Assembly (NCBI GenBank): GCA_043101835.1
Contig: JBICHM010000265.1
Coordinates: forward strand, 1-5,259
Origin: JBICHM01 sp043101835
Lineage (GTDB): Bacteria; Planctomycetota; Phycisphaerae; Phycisphaerales; UBA1924
DNA length: 5,259 nucleotides
Direction of reading: 5' to 3'
The position numbers were made by a program, and so were the translations under genes. Below, one piece after another: positions 1 to 5,259 of the stretch. A model generated the notes under the pieces. It worked only from the letters and a program-made list of their open reading frames with translations. It was not told where the DNA came from and did no database searches. The number at the start of each line of letters is the position of its first letter. The first letter of the stretch is position 1.

Positions 1-1809
1 GGGGATGTCGCCGCGCGCGGGCGGCGGGCGGCGCGCCCGCGCGACGCCGCCACGCTCGCGCTCCGCGCCGCGGCGCTCGCCAGCCTGGCGCTCGCCTTCG
101 CCGGCGTGGCCTGGTCCGGCGCAGCGCCGGCCCGGCCTCACGCCACGGTGGTCGTGCTCGACGCCTCGGCGTCGATGACGAGGATCGACGCCGGGCGGAG
201 CATCTTCGAGCGCGCGCGCCAGCGCGGTCTCGAATGTCTCGATGACGATTCAATCCGGCGCGCCGGCGTCATCGTCGCGCGGAGTCGTCCGACGGCGCTC
301 CTGCCGGAGCTGTCCGCCAACCTCGATGTGCTCCGAATGCGACTCGAAGCCGTCGGCCCCACGTTCGAGGGCGCGGATCTCGAGAGCGCGGCGTCCCTCG
401 CTCGGTCGCTCGGCTCTGGCGACTCGTCGGTGCGCATCGTCGTTCTCACCGATGGGCAGGGCGCGGCGAGACTTGCCGATGTCGTCGGCATCGAGGTGGT
501 GAACTGCGAGATCGGCGCATGGACGGCAAACACGGCCGTGACGGATCTCGTGCTCCAGCGAGCCGAGACCGGCGCGATGCGCGCCGTGGCGACCATCGAA
601 CACTGGGGAGACGTAGGCGCGCCCGTACGCGTGCAGTTCGAGGTCAACGGCGCTCCGGTCGCCACGGCGTCAACGGTCGCGCAGCCGGGGCAGAGCGCGA
701 TCAGCGCTGATCTTCCGGCCGAAATTCCGGCGTGGGCGATCGTGCGCGCTGCGCTGGCGACGAGCGACGGGGCGCCGTGGGACGATGTCCGGTACGCCGT
801 CGCGCCCGCCGACGAGCGCGCACCGATCGCCATCGTCACCGACGCGGCCCGCAGCCAGAGCATCACGGCGCTGCGCGCCGCGATCAATCCCTTTGACGCG
901 CCGGAAGCAGAGCCGAATGTGGGAGCACCGGGCGCACTGCCGACGTCGCCCATCCTCGCGATCGTCGACACCGGCGCCTGGTCCAACGAAGCGATCGACG
1001 AACTGGCGCGCCGCCTCCGCGCCGGCGCTGGCGCGCTGTGGGTCATCGACGGCGCCGCGTCGCACGAATCGCACCAGGCCTTGCTCGCACGCCACGCGCC
1101 CGTCGATTCGATCGGCCCCGCCGACCGTTTCGAAGAATCAGGCGCATGGTCGACCCGGAGCGTCGATGCGCCGTGGCTCGGGCTCGGCGCCGGCGCGTCG
1201 TTGCTCGAGGGAATCGAGACCGCCGCTCGTTCGCGCGTGGCGGATGCGTCGCCTGATGCGGTCGCGATGCGATTCGCCGACGGCGCCCCCGCGCTGCTCC
1301 GAACGCCCATCGGACGAGGCGCCCTTATCACGCTGCACATGCCGGTCGACCCGCGCCGTTCCACTATCGCCCGCACGCCGGCGCTGCCGATGCTCATCGA
1401 CGCCCTGCAGCAAGCGCTCGCGCCGACGCCAGCGCGCATCGTTGACGCGCGTATCGGCGCCCCGCTGCCGATCGACATCGGGGCGCGACCCTTCGACAGC
1501 GCGGCGCCACTGCTGGATTCGCTCCAGCGCCCGGTGACGCCAGGCCCAACGCTCATCGCCCTCCCCCTCGATGCGCCGGGCGCACTGCTCGTCCGGAGTG
1601 GCGCAGCGCCCATCGGCGCCGTGACGGCGCATGTGGACCCCGCCGAGAGCGTCCCTGCGCGCCAGACGGAGCGAACACCAGCTGCCGCAACCGACACGGC
1701 GCAGGTCGCGGCGGTGTCCACCCCGCTGGCGCCGTGGCTGCTCGCCTGCGCATGCGTGTTCCTGCTCGCCGAGGCCGCGCTCGCGCGTCGGCAGGGAACG
1801 CTGTCATGA
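1..1809 (+). CDS. BatA-type membrane-anchored VWA protein (5' partial)
   Basis: The frame is open from base 1, so the N-terminus is missing; 602 residues are visible. A GTG at 106 is a poor start because it lies inside a membrane helix. Domains, numbered from base 1: Arg-rich cytoplasmic stretch 6-14; helix about 18-38 (the second helix of a BatA-type N-terminal pair); VWA domain about 48-170 with MIDAS motif DASASM at 54-59 and TDG at 150-152; an Ig-like stretch about 172-270 ending in DDVRYAV; an amidotransferase-like alpha/beta region about 275-472, including FADGAPALL from 425 and an IGRG strand; a BatA-like tail segment with VDPAES at 545-550; and a C-terminal helix about 577-595 followed by ARRQ. 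Charges place the VWA domain outside the cytoplasmic membrane. The MIDAS threonine appears replaced by Ala125. The likely role is as a partner in a MoxR/VWA envelope complex, inferred from the family. The architecture call is firm; the function is not known. Confidence 0.88.
   Translation, partial: GDVAARGRRAARPRDAATLALRAAALASLALAFAGVAWSGAAPARPHATVVVLDASASMTRIDAGRSIFERARQRGLECLDDDSIRRAGVIVARSRPTALLPELSANLDVLRMRLEAVGPTFEGADLESAASLARSLGSGDSSVRIVVLTDGQGAARLADVVGIEVVNCEIGAWTANTAVTDLVLQRAETGAMRAVATIEHWGDVGAPVRVQFEVNGAPVATASTVAQPGQSAISADLPAEIPAWAIVRAALATSDGAPWDDVRYAVAPADERAPIAIVTDAARSQSITALRAAINPFDAPEAEPNVGAPGALPTSPILAIVDTGAWSNEAIDELARRLRAGAGALWVIDGAASHESHQALLARHAPVDSIGPADRFEESGAWSTRSVDAPWLGLGAGASLLEGIETAARSRVADASPDAVAMRFADGAPALLRTPIGRGALITLHMPVDPRRSTIARTPALPMLIDALQQALAPTPARIVDARIGAPLPIDIGARPFDSAAPLLDSLQRPVTPGPTLIALPLDAPGALLVRSGAAPIGAVTAHVDPAESVPARQTERTPAAATDTAQVAAVSTPLAPWLLACACVFLLAEAALARRQGTLS
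1793..1797 (+). promoter_or_regulatory. Ribosome binding site of the second VWA gene
   Basis: AGGGA lies 8 bases before the ATG at 1806 and inside the end of the upstream gene. It supports ATG 1806 over the in-frame GTG at 1734 and ATG at 1752. Those would add an Arg-rich stretch that merely reads the helix codons of gene 1 in another frame. Confidence 0.6.
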
Positions 1810-4013
1810 TCGATGCGCTTCGACTCTCGCCCCTTCTCCCAGCGTGGGCGCTCGTGCTCGTCGCGATCGCGGGCGGTGCGATGGTGTGGCGCATCTGGCG
1901 AGGCGCGGGCATCGCCAGCGCGGCGCTGCGCGCAGGCGCGGCGATTGCACTCATCGGCGCCCTCGCCGGACCGTCACGCGTGATCCCGAGCGACGAGGGC
2001 GCCGGCGCCCCCGGTCTGACAATTCTGATCGATACTTCCGGATCGATGGCCGTCTGCGATGTTCCTTCGCCCACCGGCGCAGCGGCGCGCCTCGACGCCG
2101 TCCGTCCCTGGATTGCGCCGGACCTGCTTCGGCGCCTCGACGCCGAGGCCCGGGTCCGTCTCCTGACCTTCGATGACGCGGTTCGCCCGATGGACGCCCC
2201 GATGCGCGATCTCGAGGCCGACGGCGAGGCAACGGATCTCGCTGGCGCGCTCGCGCTCGTTGTCGGGGCCGGCGCGCCCGGTGAAGTCGTCCTCGCGATG
2301 ACCGACGGCGCCGACAGCGCCGGATCCCCGCTCGACGCCGTCGCGGACCTCGCGCTTGCGCGGGGCGTGCGGATCGACGCGGCTGTTCCGGGGGTCGACC
2401 AGGCCCCGCTCGACAGCGCTGTAACGCTCCGCGCTGCTGAGTCGCTGCTCTTCGCCGGGGCGTCGACCGAACTGGTGGCGATGGTGCGCGCCGATGCGCC
2501 GGCGCACGTGCGCATCATTGAGCTGGCGCCGGGTCGCATCGATCGCGTTGTTGACGAACGCATCGTCGCACCGGCTGCGGGCGCGGCGCAGGAAGTACGC
2601 GTGACGGTGACGCCGCCGATCGTGCGCCGGGGCGCGGTGGGCACGGTCGTCTACCGCGCGGCCATCGACGCGGACCCCACCGATGCCGATCCCACCAACA
2701 ACGAGGCACTGGCGTCCGTGCAGGTAAGCGATGCGCCGATTCGCGTGCTTGCGCTCGAGGCGCGCCCGTCGTGGGAGATGCGGTTCTTCCTCGATGCGCT
2801 CCGCGATGACCCGCGTGTCGCGGTCACGAGCGTGGGTGTCGCCGGCGGCCGCGATCGCGTGCTCGTCAGTGGTCCGGGCGGCGCCGCGGATGCGCCGGAA
2901 GCGCTGGCTGTCGATGCCGAGTCACTCGCGCGGTTCGATGTCATCGCGCTCGGGCGGGGCGTGGAGCGCTGGTTCCCCGGGGCGCGCGCAGCCGATCTTG
3001 TCCGCGCCGTCGAACTCGGCGCCGGGCTTGTCTTCCTTCGCGCCGACCCGGTCATTGACGACGCGAGAGCGCGAACCGTCCTCGAGGCGATCAGCCCGGT
3101 GGCATGGGGCGACGAGCGTCTTGTCGGCGGGCGTCTCTTTGCGACCTTCGAAGGCCGGGCCGAGTCGCCGGTGGCTGAGGCGGTGCAGGTTTCGGGCGAC
3201 CCGTACCTGCAGTATCTCCCGGAGGCCCTTGCCACCAGCGTCAGCGAGGGCGAACGCACGCTCAGCGCCGTGTGGCTGCGGAGCGAAGCGCCGGGCGCCG
3301 ACCCCGCCGAGCGCGCCCCCGCCGCGATCGCGCACCAGCCCGTCGGGCAGGGACAGACGCTCGCGATCCTCACCGACGGGCTCTGGCGATGGGCGTTCGC
3401 GCCTCCGTCGCGCGATGAGGCACGGCGCGCGTACCGCGCATTCTGGGCGCAGGCGATCCGCGTGCTCGCCGGCGCAGGCGATCTTCCCCCGGGCGCCGAA
3501 CTCGCGGTGACCGCGGCCGATACGCCGGTCGGCGAACCGGCGCCTGTCGCGGTGCGTGCGCGCCCGGGGAGCATCGGCGACGCGGCAGTCACGCTCGAGA
3601 CCATCAACCCATCTGGCGTGCGCGCATCGGCGCCGCTGACGCGCGCGATGGGCGCCGACCGATGGAGCGCATCGTTCACGCCCGATGCCGCCGGCCCGTG
3701 GCGCATCATCGCCCGAGCGCCGTCAATCAACGCCCAGGCCGAGACGGTCATCCACGCGAGCGCGGTCGATCCCGAGCGCATGGCGACGCGCGCCCGGCCC
3801 GATCGCATGCGCGCGCTCGCCGAGGCAACCGGCGGCGCCCTGCTCGACCTCGAACGCCCCGACGCAATGCTCGGACGCCTCCCGGCCGCCGGCGCGGACA
3901 GCGAGGCCGCCGAGTCGCTCGAACCGCTGTGGCGCCACCCGGCGCTGCTCATCGTCATCGGCGCGTTGCTGCTGATCGAGTGGGCGCTGCGCCGGCTGCG
4001 GGGAGGGGTGTGA
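1806..4013 (+). CDS. VWA protein with amidotransferase-like domain, membrane-anchored
   Basis: This is a complete protein of 735 residues. The start at ATG 1806 is chosen because it gives an ATGA overlap with the upstream stop, has AGGGA 8 bases upstream, and begins directly at the hydrophobic N-terminus. Order: helix 1 about 13-28, Arg-containing cytoplasmic turn (RIWR), helix 2 about 37-55; VWA domain about 70-200 with an intact MIDAS (DTSGSM 76-81, Thr143 in ATDLAGAL, TDG 166-168); CARDB/Ig-like segment about 205-310 ending with DPTNN; amidotransferase-like domain about 312-560 with VLALEARPSWEMRF (from 314), FDVIALGRG (377-385), ELGAGLVFLRAD (403-414) and LAILTDGLWRWAF (519-531); a further beta-rich segment about 570-670; helix 712-728 followed by RRLRGGV. 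Charges predict that everything between helix 2 and helix 3 lies outside the cytoplasm. The only cysteine, Cys84, is in the VWA domain, so the amidotransferase-like domain has no nucleophile and is probably a binding module. It matches the VWA proteins found beside BatA genes in Planctomycetes; its substrate is unknown. Confidence 0.92.
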   Translation: MIDALRLSPLLPAWALVLVAIAGGAMVWRIWRGAGIASAALRAGAAIALIGALAGPSRVIPSDEGAGAPGLTILIDTSGSMAVCDVPSPTGAAARLDAVRPWIAPDLLRRLDAEARVRLLTFDDAVRPMDAPMRDLEADGEATDLAGALALVVGAGAPGEVVLAMTDGADSAGSPLDAVADLALARGVRIDAAVPGVDQAPLDSAVTLRAAESLLFAGASTELVAMVRADAPAHVRIIELAPGRIDRVVDERIVAPAAGAAQEVRVTVTPPIVRRGAVGTVVYRAAIDADPTDADPTNNEALASVQVSDAPIRVLALEARPSWEMRFFLDALRDDPRVAVTSVGVAGGRDRVLVSGPGGAADAPEALAVDAESLARFDVIALGRGVERWFPGARAADLVRAVELGAGLVFLRADPVIDDARARTVLEAISPVAWGDERLVGGRLFATFEGRAESPVAEAVQVSGDPYLQYLPEALATSVSEGERTLSAVWLRSEAPGADPAERAPAAIAHQPVGQGQTLAILTDGLWRWAFAPPSRDEARRAYRAFWAQAIRVLAGAGDLPPGAELAVTAADTPVGEPAPVAVRARPGSIGDAAVTLETINPSGVRASAPLTRAMGADRWSASFTPDAAGPWRIIARAPSINAQAETVIHASAVDPERMATRARPDRMRALAEATGGALLDLERPDAMLGRLPAAGADSEAAESLEPLWRHPALLIVIGALLLIEWALRRLRGGV
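4002..4008 (+). promoter_or_regulatory. Strong ribosome binding site of the third gene
   Basis: GGAGGGG ends 4 bases before ATG 4013, and its GGAGG core ends 6 bases before it. It lies within the last codons of the upstream gene. It is the best Shine-Dalgarno match in the window and supports a start at ATG 4013; an in-frame GTG at 4010 immediately precedes it and cannot be strictly excluded. Confidence 0.75.
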
Positions 4014-5259
4014 TGGCCTCGGCGCTGCACGACATTCTCCTCCGCACGCTCCGACGCCTGCGCCGTGGCCGGCGCATCGAGCGCATCGCGACAGGCGCGA
4101 TGATTCTGGCCCTCGGAGCGCTCAGCATTGGCGCGGTTGACGCCTGGCTCCGCCCCGGGCCGGACGGCCGACGCGTGCTCGGCGCGTGCGCTGTCGCGCT
4201 GGTCTTCCTGGGGCTGATGACGCTGCGTCTCGATCGGCGCACGCGCCGCGCGGGGCGGCTACGCGCCGCGTCGTCGCTCGAGCGTGCGGCGGGCATTGAG
4301 CCCGGCGCCATCGTTGGCGCGGCGCAACTCTCCGGCGACGATTGCGCCACGGGCGTCGCGCGTGCGCTCGTGGAGCGCGCCGCGACACGCGCGGCGACGA
4401 TCGCGGGTGAAGCTGCGGCGAGACCGCTGCCGCGTCGCCGTCGCGAGCACACGCTCGGTGCGAGTGCGCTCGTCGCTGTTGCGGGTGTGGTGTGTGTGGG
4501 TGTTGTGGCGCCGCGCTTCTTCGCGGCGGTGTCTGCGCGCCTGCTCGACCCCGGCGCGCGTCTTCCGGCCTGGTCGCTCGAACAGGTGACGCTCTCCGCC
4601 CCGGAGTCGAAGGCGCCGATCGGTGACGATGTGATCATCGAGGCGACGACGACCGGCGCTGCCGATGCGGTTCGGCTCGAACTGCTTGCCAGCAATCGCG
4701 TCGGAGCGCCGGTGCTCGACGCCATGCCGATGGCCAGCGCTGACGATGGGCGCTTCCGCGCAACCCTCCGCAACCTGCGCGAGCCGGTGTGGCTCGTCGC
4801 CGTCGCCGGGAACGCGGAGAGCGCACCAATACTCGTTGCGCCGGTCCCTCGGCCGCGCATCGAGCGGGCGACGGTCGAGCAGATCGGCGCGACCGAGACG
4901 CGCGTCGAAGCGCTCCAGCCCGGCGAGGTGATCCAACTCGAGGCGGAAGTCGGCGATGCGATCACCCTCCACGCCGCGGCGTCCATCGACCTCGGAGGCG
5001 CCGAGACGGCGGGCGCTGATGAGTCTTCGGTCACCGGCAACCTCGCGAGCGCGGCGTTCCGGGCCACCGAGCCCGGCGAGTTTGCGCTCTCGCTTCGGCC
5101 CGTCGGCCCCACCGGGCTCGCAGCGCCGCAGGCCGCGTCGGTGACCGTGCGCGTTCGCGAGCGCGAGGGCCATCAGGACCCCGGCGATGCGATCGCCTCG
5201 GCCACCGACGAGGGCGGCGATGCGGGCGGCGCGCAGCCGGGCGCTCCGGCGGCCCCGGG
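4013..5259 (+). CDS. DUF4175-like three-helix membrane protein (3' partial)
   Basis: The frame opens at ATG 4013 and has no stop before the window ends, so 415 residues of a longer protein are visible. The N-terminus is Arg-rich (RTLRRLRRGRR at 11-21). It is followed by helix 1 about 25-46, helix 2 about 55-71, an Arg-rich cytoplasmic segment 72-147 with helical regions, helix 3 about 148-166, and then beta-rich sequence: one unit about 188-275 and another about 280-382. From 383 it turns into a Gly/Ala/Pro/Asp-rich linker. The cytoplasmic segment (RAASSLERAAGIEPGA, then GVARALVERAA) and the LLDPGARLPAWSLEQVTL stretch after helix 3 resemble DUF4175-type proteins encoded beside BatA/VWA genes, which usually continue into a long helical C-terminal part. 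Topology by charge is N-terminus in, beta region out. It overlaps the upstream gene by one base and has a strong ribosome binding site, so it is translated in step with it. The family call is from pattern recognition and is moderate; the function is unknown. Confidence 0.8.
   Translation, partial: MASALHDILLRTLRRLRRGRRIERIATGAMILALGALSIGAVDAWLRPGPDGRRVLGACAVALVFLGLMTLRLDRRTRRAGRLRAASSLERAAGIEPGAIVGAAQLSGDDCATGVARALVERAATRAATIAGEAAARPLPRRRREHTLGASALVAVAGVVCVGVVAPRFFAAVSARLLDPGARLPAWSLEQVTLSAPESKAPIGDDVIIEATTTGAADAVRLELLASNRVGAPVLDAMPMASADDGRFRATLRNLREPVWLVAVAGNAESAPILVAPVPRPRIERATVEQIGATETRVEALQPGEVIQLEAEVGDAITLHAAASIDLGGAETAGADESSVTGNLASAAFRATEPGEFALSLRPVGPTGLAAPQAASVTVRVREREGHQDPGDAIASATDEGGDAGGAQPGAPAAP

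Noticed and set aside
14..43. Perfect 8-bp GC hairpin (CGCGCGGG at 14-21 with CCCGCGCG at 36-43)
   Set aside because: It lies within codons for an Arg/Ala-rich segment of gene 1. With only G and C in the stem such pairs are common here, and no T-tract or intergenic setting supports a terminator.
785..1537. Forward +2 open frame inside gene 1 (250 codons)
   Set aside because: The translation is almost all Arg/Ser/Pro, typical of an out-of-frame reading of GC-rich coding DNA.
138..1721. Long reverse-strand open frame opposite gene 1 (527 codons)
   Set aside because: It is Ser/Ala/Arg-rich with no recognisable domain, and is antisense to a gene with clear VWA and BatA features. Long antisense frames are expected at this GC content.
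1734..1805. Upstream alternative starts for gene 2 (GTG 1734, ATG 1752)
   Set aside because: They would add an Arg-rich leader that is only the shifted reading of gene 1 helix codons, and a 58-76 base overlap; ATG 1806 has the better spacing and N-terminus.
2671..2697. Short repeat encoding DPTDADPT
   Set aside because: Only two imperfect copies, in a loop before the usual NN motif of a CARDB-like domain; too short to be a repeat element.
2651..4030. Long reverse-strand open frame opposite gene 2 (459 codons)
   Set aside because: The composition is low-complexity Ser/Arg/Ala with no motif or convincing ribosome binding site; it is a shadow of the forward gene.
3955..5173. Two reverse-strand open frames opposite gene 3 (385 and 304 codons)
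   Set aside because: Both are Arg/Ser-rich without domains. The forward frame has a ribosome binding site, three helices and a coupled start, and explains the region.

Overview
The window is very GC-rich (by eye around 70%) and completely coding. Three genes lie head to tail on the + strand with no intergenic space. The first is cut off at the left edge and the third runs off the right edge. Gene content and order resemble the MoxR / DUF58 / BatA-VWA clusters of Planctomycetes. The high GC and the VWA plus glutamine-amidotransferase-like architecture suggest a high-GC member such as the Phycisphaerae. That placement is inference from family knowledge; there is no rRNA or marker gene here to prove it.

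Layout. (1) 1-1809: a BatA-type membrane-anchored von Willebrand factor A (VWA) protein, missing its N-terminus. (2) 1806-4013: a second membrane-anchored VWA protein with a CARDB/Ig-like segment, an amidotransferase-like domain and a C-terminal membrane anchor. It overlaps gene 1 by 4 bases (ATGA). (3) 4013-5259: the N-terminal 415 residues of a protein with three membrane helices and a large exported beta-rich part, resembling DUF4175-type proteins. It overlaps gene 2 by 1 base (TGATG) and has a strong Shine-Dalgarno sequence.

How they may work together. The charge pattern around every membrane helix follows the positive-inside rule. It places the VWA domains, the amidotransferase-like domains and the beta-rich region of gene 3 on the outer face of the cytoplasmic membrane. 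The overlaps imply translational coupling and a shared complex. In related clusters a MoxR AAA+ ATPase and a DUF58 protein are encoded next door, so the usual proposal is a chaperone-like or cell-envelope assembly module. Neither partner is visible here.

Most notable observations: almost complete absence of lysine (one Lys in about 1,750 codons); a degenerate MIDAS metal site in the first VWA protein beside an intact one in the second; and amidotransferase-like domains that cannot have the catalytic cysteine. I found no RNA gene, mobile element, CRISPR array, promoter or terminator. The long reverse-strand open frames look like GC-bias shadows. This looks like a known but poorly characterised module, not a clearly new system.
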